DNA of 14,792 bases from Magnetovibrio sp. Lineage in GTDB: Bacteria; Pseudomonadota; Alphaproteobacteria; Rhodospirillales_A; JABHCV01. The stretch covers positions 22,773-37,564 of the forward strand of contig PBDF01000004.1 in NCBI GenBank assembly GCA_002717285.1, in the 5' to 3' direction. The notes below the pieces were generated by a model. That model was not told the origin of the DNA and made no database searches. It worked only from the letters and a program-made list of their open reading frames with translations. Numbering within the stretch: position 1 is the first letter of the stretch; each line of letters starts with the position of its first letter. Both the position numbers and the translations under genes were made by a program. Positions 7,820 through 14,742 of the stretch are shown one piece after another.

Positions 7820-10800
7820 ATGAATCTTATCAAACTCGCTATTGAACGGCCCACCGCTATTATTGCTGCGGTTCTAATGATAATCATTTTTGGGCTAGTC
7901 GCTCTCAATACTATTCCCATTCAATTAACCCCCGATGTCAGAAAACCAGTAATTTCAGTAAGGACAAGTTGGGTTGGTGCAGCACCTATTGAGATCGAGC
8001 GCGAAATTATTAACCGTCAAGAAGAGGCCTTGCGTGGACTTGAGGGCTTAGACAAAATCTCAAGCCGTTCACGTGATGGTCGTGGTTCAATTTCCTTGGA
8101 GTTTTCTGTGGGCCAGAACATGGACAAAGCTTTGCTTTTGGTGGCAAATAGCCTGGATCGAGTTACAGGTTACCCAGAAGAAGCGAGCCAACCCAAGCTT
8201 GACACTGCCGGTAGCGAAGACAACCCTATTGCCTGGTTCATTCTAACAAGAACAGATAATAATGAGCGCGAAATTCATACTTATGGCGACTTTGTCGAAG
8301 ATATCATTCAAGAACGGCTTGAACGCGTGCCAGGTGTTGCCCGTATCAACGTATATGGTGCCACTAAGCGCCAGTTAGAGGTCATAGTTGATCCAGCCAA
8401 GTTGGCTAACTACAGATTAACAGTGCCTGACGTCATAAGCACCTTGACTTCTGCTAATTCATCAGTCTCTGCAGGTGACATTGAAGAAGGAAAACGTCGC
8501 TATGTAGTCCGAACACAGGGAGACCTCTCTACTGCTGACCAAGTTAGTTCAATAGTTATCAGAAGCATTGCCGATCCTCAAACAGGTAGTGTCTCACGTG
8601 TAACTATTGGTGATATAGCAACTGTAAATTTCGGTTTTAAAAAAGCTACGGCAACTATACGCTATTTAGGTCAATCGGCCATTGCAATGAATGCGGTACG
8701 TGAAGCTGGCGCAAACGTTATCAACACAATGGAGGGCGTTCGCACCGCTGTAAAAGAGCTAAACTCGGCTTTTTTGCCATCAAATCAGCTTTCACTAGAA
8801 CAGGTATATGATGAAACAGTTTACATCAATTCTGCTATCGAACTAGTTCACCAGAATATTTATATCGGTGGAACTCTGGCTGCTTTGATTTTATTTCTCT
8901 TCTTACGTTCTGGTTCAGCAACATTAATCGTTTCAATTGCAATACCTATTTCAGTAGTTGGTTCTTTTGTTGCCATGGCGGCCATGGGCCGTTCCATTAA
9001 CGTTATATCACTGGCAGGAATCGCTTTTGCTGTAGGCATGGTCGTCGATGCTGCAATAGTCGTTCTTGAAAATATATATAGACTTAGACAAGAAGGTAAG
9101 CCTGTCTCTGTCGCGGCCTACTTAGGAGCAAAACAAGTATGGGGCGCTGTTTTTGTATCAGCTTTAACTACAGTATTAGTGTTTATGCCGGTCCTAATCA
9201 TGGAGCTAGAAATAGGCCAGCTTTTTCGAGACATCGCCGTTGCTATTTCAGTAGCGGTTACCCTATCATTAATCATAGCAATTAGCCTCATTCCAACCTT
9301 ATCAAACCGTTTCCTAAGAAAAGCCCCGTCAAAAAACTTCTCAAGAAAACTACCCTTGGTTGATGATTTTTCGCAAATTTTTGTTCAAAAGGCTGATACT
9401 TTTACTCGCACAGTTATAAACAAAAAGAAATTGGCGATTTCAGTTGTACTGGGCTTGTTCTTCTTTGCCATAGCGCTTTCCACTATTTTACTACCAAAGT
9501 TGGAATATTTACCAGAGGGAAACCGTAATCTTGTAATTGGTGTTTTATTGCCACCACCAGGATATAACTTAAACACGGCGACTAGCATAGCCAAGGAGGT
9601 AGAAACAGCTGTGCGCCCTTTGTGGGCTAAAGAAAAAGGATATGAGTCTGAGCCAGGACACCCCCCTAAAATTAAAAATTTCTTTTTCGTTGCACGTTCG
9701 TCAACTACCTTTGTTGGAGCAAGCAGTGTTGACCCTTCGAGGGTTACCGAATTGATACCAGTAATTAGAAAACCTGTATTTAAGGAACCTGGAACATTTG
9801 GCTACATAACCCAACCTTCCCTGTTTGGTCGGTCCATTGGTGGAGGCAGATCCATAAATGTTGATATCTCTGGGCCAGATTTAGAGAAATTACTAGAAAT
9901 TGCACTAAAGGGAACTAGTATTATTTCAAAGCAGTTGCCACGTGAGGAGGGTAACCAATTACGCCCAAAACCAGGTTTGGAACTGGGTGCGCCTGAAGTT
10001 CGTATTTATCCTGACCCTGTGCGCCTAGCCGATAATGGCGTCACCGCGACTGCGTTTAGCCAAACAGTTGATACCTTTAATGACGATTTTCGTGTCGCCC
10101 AAATTACGATAGGTGGCAAACGTGTCGATCTGGCCTTAAAAGGCCCACAAAACCGTATTACAAAAACTCAAGGCATAAGCAGCCTGCCTATTGTTACAAG
10201 TTCCGGTAACATTATTCCAGTCAGTTCGCTAGCTGATGTGCGGATAACATCTGGTCCGACAGAAATTTTACATAAGGAGCGTGAGCGCACCGTTACCCTT
10301 CAAGTGCGTCCTTCACCAAACATTCCTCTCGAGCAGGCAATGGAAGTTCTCGATGAAAAAGTAATTAAAGTTCTTCTCAATGAGGATTTACCGCCAGGAG
10401 TAAACGTACGTCTATCAGGTACTGCTAACAAGTTGACAGAAGCTTGGGATCATATGGTGATTAATCTAATTGTCGCCATATTAGTAGTTTATTTGGTTAT
10501 GGCAGTATTATTTGAGAGTTTTATTTATCCTTTGATAATTATTTTCTCTGTCCCATTAGCCACAGCGGGTGGTGTTGGCGGACTCGCAATTCTGAATATT
10601 TTTGCTCCACATCCTTTAGACATGCTGACTCTGCTGGGCTTCGTCATCCTTGTAGGCATTGTTGTCAACAATGCTATCCTTTTGGTTCACCAAACACTCT
10701 ATCATCACCGCAAGGAAAACTTAAATTTTGAAGCGGCACTGATAGCAGCGACCCGAAACCGAATTAGACCAATCTTTATGTCCACACTCACCAGTGTTTT

Positions 10801-10990
10801 TGGAATGTTACCGTTGGTCCTTTTTCCGGGAGCAGGCTCTGAGTTATATAGAGGTCTAGGATCTGTTGTAGTGGGCGGATTGGCACTTTCAGCAATTCTG
10901 ACACTTGCTGTTATTCCACCTTTGTTGTCGCTTGTTTCAAGTTTTGGGGAAAAAAATTATAAACTAGATAAAATAACGACTGCAGATTAA
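7820..10990 (+). CDS. RND-family efflux pump, inner-membrane permease
   Basis: Proton-driven exporter of the AcrB/ACR_tran superfamily, 1056 residues. Membrane helix 1 is at about 11-30, helices 2-6 at about 347-495, a second half begins near 538-558, and the last helices lie near 868-1040, with two large periplasmic loops between. The helix 4 motif is GMVVDAAIVVLENI (406-419): Asp410 is kept, but the second aspartate of AcrB (Asp408) is Ala411. In helix 10 the AcrB Lys940 position is Asn950 in VGIVVNNAILLV. Both changes occur together in an RND branch distinct from AcrB, so the proton relay differs. It is probably translationally coupled to the adaptor gene one base upstream. No TolC-like gene is in the window, so a channel encoded elsewhere is presumed. 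The substrate (drug, lipid or other amphiphile) cannot be inferred. Confidence 0.94.
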   Translation: MNLIKLAIERPTAIIAAVLMIIIFGLVALNTIPIQLTPDVRKPVISVRTSWVGAAPIEIEREIINRQEEALRGLEGLDKISSRSRDGRGSISLEFSVGQNMDKALLLVANSLDRVTGYPEEASQPKLDTAGSEDNPIAWFILTRTDNNEREIHTYGDFVEDIIQERLERVPGVARINVYGATKRQLEVIVDPAKLANYRLTVPDVISTLTSANSSVSAGDIEEGKRRYVVRTQGDLSTADQVSSIVIRSIADPQTGSVSRVTIGDIATVNFGFKKATATIRYLGQSAIAMNAVREAGANVINTMEGVRTAVKELNSAFLPSNQLSLEQVYDETVYINSAIELVHQNIYIGGTLAALILFLFLRSGSATLIVSIAIPISVVGSFVAMAAMGRSINVISLAGIAFAVGMVVDAAIVVLENIYRLRQEGKPVSVAAYLGAKQVWGAVFVSALTTVLVFMPVLIMELEIGQLFRDIAVAISVAVTLSLIIAISLIPTLSNRFLRKAPSKNFSRKLPLVDDFSQIFVQKADTFTRTVINKKKLAISVVLGLFFFAIALSTILLPKLEYLPEGNRNLVIGVLLPPPGYNLNTATSIAKEVETAVRPLWAKEKGYESEPGHPPKIKNFFFVARSSTTFVGASSVDPSRVTELIPVIRKPVFKEPGTFGYITQPSLFGRSIGGGRSINVDISGPDLEKLLEIALKGTSIISKQLPREEGNQLRPKPGLELGAPEVRIYPDPVRLADNGVTATAFSQTVDTFNDDFRVAQITIGGKRVDLALKGPQNRITKTQGISSLPIVTSSGNIIPVSSLADVRITSGPTEILHKERERTVTLQVRPSPNIPLEQAMEVLDEKVIKVLLNEDLPPGVNVRLSGTANKLTEAWDHMVINLIVAILVVYLVMAVLFESFIYPLIIIFSVPLATAGGVGGLAILNIFAPHPLDMLTLLGFVILVGIVVNNAILLVHQTLYHHRKENLNFEAALIAATRNRIRPIFMSTLTSVFGMLPLVLFPGAGSELYRGLGSVVVGGLALSAILTLAVIPPLLSLVSSFGEKNYKLDKITTAD

Positions 10991-11225
10991 TATAAACTAT
11001 ATATATATTCATATTTAGCTAATAAAAAACACTCAGTCTTAATGCAAGTCTAAATTAGTTGCGAACACCACATTCAACTCGTTAAAATTCAAATTGGTAA
11101 CTGAACGATTAGTTTTCATCAAAGGAACAGTAAAAAAGACCCAACCCCTATGGACTTTGCCGACAAAACTATATTTTCGTTTTAAAAAATGTTATTGAAA
11201 AATCATATATTATAACTATTTTAAT

Positions 11226-11244
11226 CCCTCTTATCGAGGGTTTT
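11226..11244 (+). terminator. Weak rho-independent terminator candidate
   Basis: CCCTC (11226-11230), a five-base loop, GAGGG (11236-11240), then TTTT. The stem is only five base pairs, and the site lies about 235 bases after the pump stop codon. It might end the pump transcript or an unseen small RNA. Confidence 0.3.
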
Positions 11245-11504
11245 AGATATGATAGACTTAAAAAAATAGGATATCGAAAACAAGCCATCATTATAATTAC
11301 TTTCTGCTCAACCTTAAGTGGCACGTCCTCATTTCATATCTCATGAAGACCAGAAACTTATGACTTCAACTCCAATTTCAAAAAAGAATAAGATGTTTAT
11401 TAACAATCTTAAAACTACTTTATGATTTAAACGGTTAAGGACCAACAAATACCTAAAAGCACTCGTAATTAGACTTTAGTATATTTAATTATTATTTGGG
11501 GTTT

Positions 11505-11514
11505 ATAGAGCTAT
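11505..11514. promoter_or_regulatory. Dyad ATAGAGCTAT, possible autoregulatory operator
   Basis: Four-base arms (ATAG and CTAT) around AG, about 40 bases before the ATG of the ArsR-family gene. ArsR-type repressors usually bind AT-rich dyads near their own promoter, so the location is suggestive. The dyad itself is short and could be chance. Confidence 0.2.
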
Positions 11515-11553
11515 CTGTAAATGTAAAGTCTGCTTAAAATATGGAGTAGGAAA

Positions 11554-11919
11554 ATGAGCGAAGCAGTTGAAACTTCAATAAATATTGAGCAGATTCATGC
11601 TAATGCTAAACGCGCAAGCACTTTACTGAAAGCAATGAGCAACCAACATCGGTTGCTTATTCTATGTCAGTTGGTTCCGGGTGAAAAATGTGTTGGTGAA
11701 CTTGAAAAAATTGTTGGATTAAGCCAATCAGCACTATCACAGCATCTCGCACGTCTGCGAAGAGACGAACTCGTGTCAACACGCCGCGAGGCACAAACCA
11801 TTTATTATTCACTATCTGGTGAGGAAGCAAGTGCAGTAATCGAGACTATTTACAGTCTCTACTGTAGAAATAATGCTGTTTTGTCATTAGAGGATGGGGC
11901 AAATATCACAGAAATTTAA
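11554..11919 (+). CDS. ArsR-family regulator with a SqrR/BigR-like cysteine pair
   Basis: A 121-residue winged-helix DNA-binding protein. The core runs from about 23 to 104: LLKAMSNQHRLLILCQL, then VGELEKIVGLSQSALSQHLARL (recognition helix near 57-68) and the wing RREAQTIYYSL. It lacks the ELCVCDL metal site of arsenic sensors. Cys38, in the helix after HRLLIL, and Cys104, in the final helix (IYSLYC), sit where SqrR, BigR and YgaV carry the two cysteines that form a polysulfide bridge with reactive sulfur species and release DNA; Cys46 is extra. The ATG has GGAG seven bases upstream (11543-11546). The usual BigR/SqrR targets (sulfide:quinone reductase, persulfide dioxygenase) are not adjacent, so its targets lie elsewhere. 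Family sure; sulfide sensing inferred. Confidence 0.9.
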   Translation: MSEAVETSINIEQIHANAKRASTLLKAMSNQHRLLILCQLVPGEKCVGELEKIVGLSQSALSQHLARLRRDELVSTRREAQTIYYSLSGEEASAVIETIYSLYCRNNAVLSLEDGANITEI

Positions 11920-11922
11920 GCT

Positions 11923-12807
11923 TTAGTGCCAGAAAACTTCTTTTCTTGTTGTATTAATAGCTTTTTCACCGGGGTGCCAAGGTCGCGGTTTTCCCTTAGT
12001 CTTTTCAATTGATATTGGACGGTTGATAGTTATGTCCTCAGTTGGCAAACCCTGTGATTGAATTGTATCTAAATTTTTTGTTGTTTTTGAAGTCATCCAG
12101 CGCAATTCTTCTTTAATGATTTCCATATGATGACTTGGCTCTGCCCTCATAACTCCTCGAACGATCTCCTTTCTAACCGGCTGAGGCAGTTCGTTAAAAT
12201 TTTCTAAAAATAAAAATTTAATTGACGGACGTATATTCTCAGACAAAAGTATACTTAGCACTAGTTTTTTTCGAATATCACTACGCATATTTCCTGCTTC
12301 AGTTAGCTCAAAAAACTGACAAACAAAAAGCCGTGGTGCAATTAAACCATCCAACAATGCCTGTAAATTCTTGCGTAGTGCAAGAGTATATTCTCTGCGG
12401 CTTTTGACAATATATTTGTTAGCTTGGCCACGAACGTTACGTATAATTTCAGGGTTAAAAGCACTTTCAGTTATAAGTGAAATACAATCAGAAATTATTG
12501 GATGCTTTGTAGACTCACGTACCACTTGAAGAACACCATTAATCAAAGGAGATTCTTTGCCCATAGGACCAAGGCGTGTAGCCGCTGCAAGTGCCATGGG
12601 CGGTTCTGGATCACGAGATGCCATCATAGAGAGAGCTAGCGGATCTTCAATTGACTGCAAATCGATATCAGTATTCATTAGGTTCTCAGGAAGTAACATC
12701 CTAGTTTCCTCACCGGGCATGCAGATTGGCTGATGTGCTTTATAGTTTTCCTTAATGTCTAGTGCAGTTTTAAGCCCGTCGTGGGTGATGCCATCAAGGT
12801 GGGTCAT
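11923..12807 (-). CDS. Unrecognised 294-residue protein
   Basis: I do not recognise this family. The predicted soluble protein has no signal peptide or membrane helix. The N-terminal 60 residues are polar and probably loose. A largely helical core follows at about 55-240, with PMALAAATRLGPMGKESPLI (70-89) and a run of Arg/Lys-rich helices (125-220). The last 50 residues are basic and Pro-rich, ending PRPWHPGEKAI then VFWH. The frame extends upstream to a TTG at 12840; the ATG at 12807 is chosen because GAGAGAG precedes it at good distance. Its stop lies three bases from the stop of the ArsR-type gene, tail to tail, with no room for a terminator. Steady reading frame and protein-like composition in AT-rich DNA support a real gene. 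Confidence 0.75.
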   Translation of the reverse strand: MTHLDGITHDGLKTALDIKENYKAHQPICMPGEETRMLLPENLMNTDIDLQSIEDPLALSMMASRDPEPPMALAAATRLGPMGKESPLINGVLQVVRESTKHPIISDCISLITESAFNPEIIRNVRGQANKYIVKSRREYTLALRKNLQALLDGLIAPRLFVCQFFELTEAGNMRSDIRKKLVLSILLSENIRPSIKFLFLENFNELPQPVRKEIVRGVMRAEPSHHMEIIKEELRWMTSKTTKNLDTIQSQGLPTEDITINRPISIEKTKGKPRPWHPGEKAINTTRKEVFWH

Positions 12808-12881
12808 ATTGTCGATCTCTCTCTTTTCAAACAAACTCAAGCAAGTCTTAGAAGATTGCTAATTGGAATATTATGGGGCTG

Positions 12882-12909
12882 CTTATATCTATTTGGTTAA
12901 CGTCGACAA
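12882..12909 (-). promoter_or_regulatory. Candidate promoter for the unknown 294-residue gene
   Basis: On the minus strand TTGTCG (12909-12904) and TATAAG (12887-12882) are separated by 16 bases, matching four and five of six consensus positions. Transcription would start about 70 bases before the chosen ATG at 12807, which also fits that start. Confidence 0.3.
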
Positions 12910-12998
12910 AAAATTTGAAATATCCGGTAGATATTAAAAAAAATTTGCGAATCTGAAGAGAATCAGTTGCTAAAAAAAACAGGCTGAACGTAATTTTT

Positions 12999-13237
12999 TT
13001 GGGGTAAAAATCACTAAATTGAAAAAAAATCTAAAAAAAAAATTACAATCAAAATTTCAATTAAAAAGCAAATTTTCTAGCAAATTATTTCGACAACTAA
13101 AATTCTTACTTCAATACAAGAGTGATTCAAACTATTGAAAAGAATCTATTTTTTTCATCTTTTTTCAAATTACACTCAAAAAACTAAACACTAAAACACG
13201 TTATTTTTAAAGCAGAAAACTCCTGTTTTTACCCCAA
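12999..13237. repeat. 12-base inverted repeat bracketing a 239-base AT-rich block
   Basis: TTGGGGTAAAAA at 12999-13010 and its exact reverse complement TTTTTACCCCAA at 13226-13237. The interior has no open frame and no target-site duplication is obvious outside. The right arm also overlaps CCTGTTTTT (13222-13230), the reverse complement of AAAAACAGG at 12975-12983. It may be a small non-autonomous element, a protein-binding pair or chance. Confidence 0.4.
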
Positions 13238-13264
13238 GCATAATAAACTTTGTTACTAGATGAT

Positions 13265-13283
13265 GTGTCATGACTGTTGACAC
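13265..13283. promoter_or_regulatory. Dyad GTGTCA-N7-TGACAC, operator candidate
   Basis: Perfect six-base arms at 13265-13270 and 13278-13283 around seven bases. The right arm overlaps TTGACA (13277-13282), so a protein bound here would block a promoter using that element. It lies about 195 bases before the 117-residue gene. Confidence 0.35.
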
Positions 13284-13305
13284 TATACAGCATATGCAAT
13301 ATTCC
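13277..13305 (+). promoter_or_regulatory. Candidate promoter for the 117-residue gene and mak
   Basis: A consensus -35 TTGACA (13277-13282) is followed 17 bases later by TATTCC (13300-13305), a poor -10 match. If used, transcription would start near 13312 and give a leader of about 165 bases containing the hairpins described separately. Confidence 0.3.
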
Positions 13306-13333
13306 AAACTTAGTTATAGATAAAAAAGAGTCT

Positions 13334-13450
13334 AGCGATTCCAACGAGTCGCATAGAAATATAAGACCCTAATTACTCTCAGGAGTAACTATCAAAAGGA
13401 TGTTTAAGGGGTATCTTTTTGAAGCCTGAGACTAAATAAAGAGAGACCCC
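13334..13450 (+). promoter_or_regulatory. Possible structured 5' leader with three hairpins
   Basis: Three potential RNA hairpins lie in succession. GCGATT-N6-AGTCGC (about 13335-13352) has six pairs including one G-U. TTACTC-TCAG-GAGTAA (13373-13388) has a perfect six-pair stem and four-base loop. A longer bulged stem pairs GGGGT (13408-13412) with ACCCC (13446-13450) and TCTTT with AAAGA inside it, ending 10 bases before the ribosome binding site. I recognise no known riboswitch class. It could be a cis-regulatory leader, or ordinary folding. Confidence 0.3.
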
Positions 13451-13475
13451 CAATTAGCACGAAGGATTTCAAATT

Positions 13476-13829
13476 ATGTCTTCCTTAAAACAGATCAAAA
13501 AAACTAAAGGCACTCATCAAAATATGAGTAGACCATTTACTATTTTTTACGTGAATTCAAAAATACCAAAAGAAATCCTCACTGACACTATCATGGCAAA
13601 GAGTAACGAAGATGCACAAGCAATGGCTACCGCAAAACACGTAGATTCATCTATACTATATGTTCGGGGTATTGGCGACAGTGAGCCAGCTGATATCAAA
13701 AAAAGAGCCTTGCCAGTCAGAAGCCCCAGTTATGAACAATTTCCTTGTGCGCGATTCATCAAAGGTGAATTTCTTCAAGCAACCTTTACAGATGACATCA
13801 TACTGGAGTCCTTATCTGATACAGCCTGA
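13476..13829 (+). CDS. Unrecognised 117-residue protein upstream of mak
   Basis: Small predicted soluble protein of unknown family. The first 16 residues are Lys-rich (SSLKQIKKTKG). Then comes a likely mixed alpha/beta part: FTIFYVNSKIPKEILTDTIM (21-40), which looks like a strand followed by a helix, then a helix with EDAQAMATAKH and the strand SSILYVRGIGD. The C-terminal half carries one Cys (91, in QFPCARF) and an acidic tail. No signal peptide or membrane helix. The ATG at 13476 has a strong ribosome binding site, GAAGGA at 13461-13466, nine bases before it; a second ATG at 13524 (residue 17) has no good site. It is 22 bases upstream of mak on the same strand and probably shares its transcript. 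A role beside the sugar kinase is only suggested by position. Confidence 0.7.
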   Translation: MSSLKQIKKTKGTHQNMSRPFTIFYVNSKIPKEILTDTIMAKSNEDAQAMATAKHVDSSILYVRGIGDSEPADIKKRALPVRSPSYEQFPCARFIKGEFLQATFTDDIILESLSDTA

Positions 13830-13851
13830 ATCATAATGAAATGGTATACTT

Positions 13852-14742
13852 ATGCGAATCGGAATTGACCTTGGCGGCACCAAGATAGAAGGAATACTAC
13901 TTGATAATCTTGGCGTTGAGAAAGCACGGCTCAAGGTCGCCACACCAACTGGGGACTACCTCGCTACTATTCAAGCCATAACTAATCTAGTTGCAGATAT
14001 AGAAAAACTGGGTAATTTAAGAAATAACGAAACTCCAATAGGTATCGGTATTCCAGGCACTGTTTCACCTGCTACCTCATTGATTAAAAATGCTAACTCA
14101 ACTTGTCTCATAGGCAAAGACCTGAACAAAGATCTCTCTAAAGCCCTTAAGCGTCCCGTTCGAATTGCCAACGATGCTAACTGCTTTACTGTATCTGAGG
14201 CTACAGACGGAGCTGGTGCTGGTGCTTTCGTTGTATTTGGCGTCATTCTTGGTACCGGAGTAGGTGGCTGTATCGCAATCGATGGTAGAGCCATAAATGG
14301 CATCAATAGAATTTCTGGCGAATGGGGCCACAACCCTTTACCTTGGGCTACTGATGAGGAACGACCAGGACCTCAGTGTTACTGTGGTCAAAAAGGGTGC
14401 ATAGAAACTTTTTTGTCTGGCCCAGGTTTATCTGCTGATTTTGAGAGAGAGAGTTCACAAATTTGCACACCTAGTGAACTTGTCAAAATTAATAGTTTTG
14501 AAACTAACGAAGCACTCAACCGATTTGAGAACCGTCTAGCCCGGGCACTTGCGAGTGTAATCAATATTGTGGACCCAGATATTATTGTTCTTGGTGGCGG
14601 GTTATCTAACATAACTCAGCTATATAAAAACGTTCCAAACCTATGGGAACAATGGGTATTCTCGGACAGGGTTGACACACTCTTACTGGAAAATATTCAT
14701 GGAGCCTCAAGTGGCGTTCGCGGAGCTGCATGGCTAAATTAG
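13852..14742 (+). CDS. mak: ROK-family fructokinase (Mak type)
   Basis: ATP-dependent sugar kinase that phosphorylates fructose, and probably mannose, to the 6-phosphate in the cytoplasm. The 296-residue length and layout follow E. coli Mak closely: the phosphate-binding DLGGTKIEG (6-14), IPGTVSP (67-73) and KNANSTCLIGKDLNKDLS (79-96). The catalytic Asp108 is in IANDANC, then ILGTGVGGC (132-140), GEWGHNPLPW (156-165) and the zinc site formed by His160, Cys176, Cys178 and Cys183 in CYCGQKGC. DPDIIVLGGGLSN (241-253) and HGASSGVRGAAWLN at the end match as well. No strong ribosome binding site precedes the ATG; it may depend on translation of the 117-residue gene 22 bases upstream. No transporter or other sugar gene is in view. 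Confidence 0.92.
   Translation: MRIGIDLGGTKIEGILLDNLGVEKARLKVATPTGDYLATIQAITNLVADIEKLGNLRNNETPIGIGIPGTVSPATSLIKNANSTCLIGKDLNKDLSKALKRPVRIANDANCFTVSEATDGAGAGAFVVFGVILGTGVGGCIAIDGRAINGINRISGEWGHNPLPWATDEERPGPQCYCGQKGCIETFLSGPGLSADFERESSQICTPSELVKINSFETNEALNRFENRLARALASVINIVDPDIIVLGGGLSNITQLYKNVPNLWEQWVFSDRVDTLLLENIHGASSGVRGAAWLN

Larger units (their letters stand above)
10991..11553. other. AT-rich gap between the pump gene and the arsR-type gene
   Basis: No gene is supported. It contains a short hairpin followed by T residues (11226-11244), patches of more balanced composition near 11130-11165 and 11300-11370, and a dyad shortly before the regulator gene (11505-11514). A 70-codon open stretch at 11134-11346 has no start codon and no recognisable protein. 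The patches could be remains of a lost gene, but nothing identifies it. Confidence 0.5.
12841..13475. other. Long, very AT-rich divergent gap with A-tracts and inverted repeats
   Basis: The stretch from the unknown minus-strand gene to the 117-residue gene holds no supported coding region. From about 12936 to 13150 it is dominated by A and T runs (for example eight A at 12972-12979), which should make the DNA curved. A 12-base inverted repeat brackets 12999-13237. From 13260 rightward composition becomes more balanced, with a dyad, a TTGACA element and several hairpins leading into the next gene. Confidence 0.5.

Noticed and set aside
11134..11346. 70-codon open stretch in the gap after the pump gene
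   Set aside because: It has no start codon or ribosome binding site, resembles no protein I know, and open stretches of this length are expected by chance in AT-rich DNA of this amount.
13400..13429. Nine-codon frame (MFKGYLFEA) in the leader of the 117-residue gene
   Set aside because: The AAGG upstream is too close to the ATG to act as a ribosome binding site, and the peptide lacks the repeated regulatory codons of a leader peptide.
13971..14333. 120- and 77-codon open frames antisense to mak
   Set aside because: Both are shadows of the mak coding sequence; mak has complete family motifs across the same bases.
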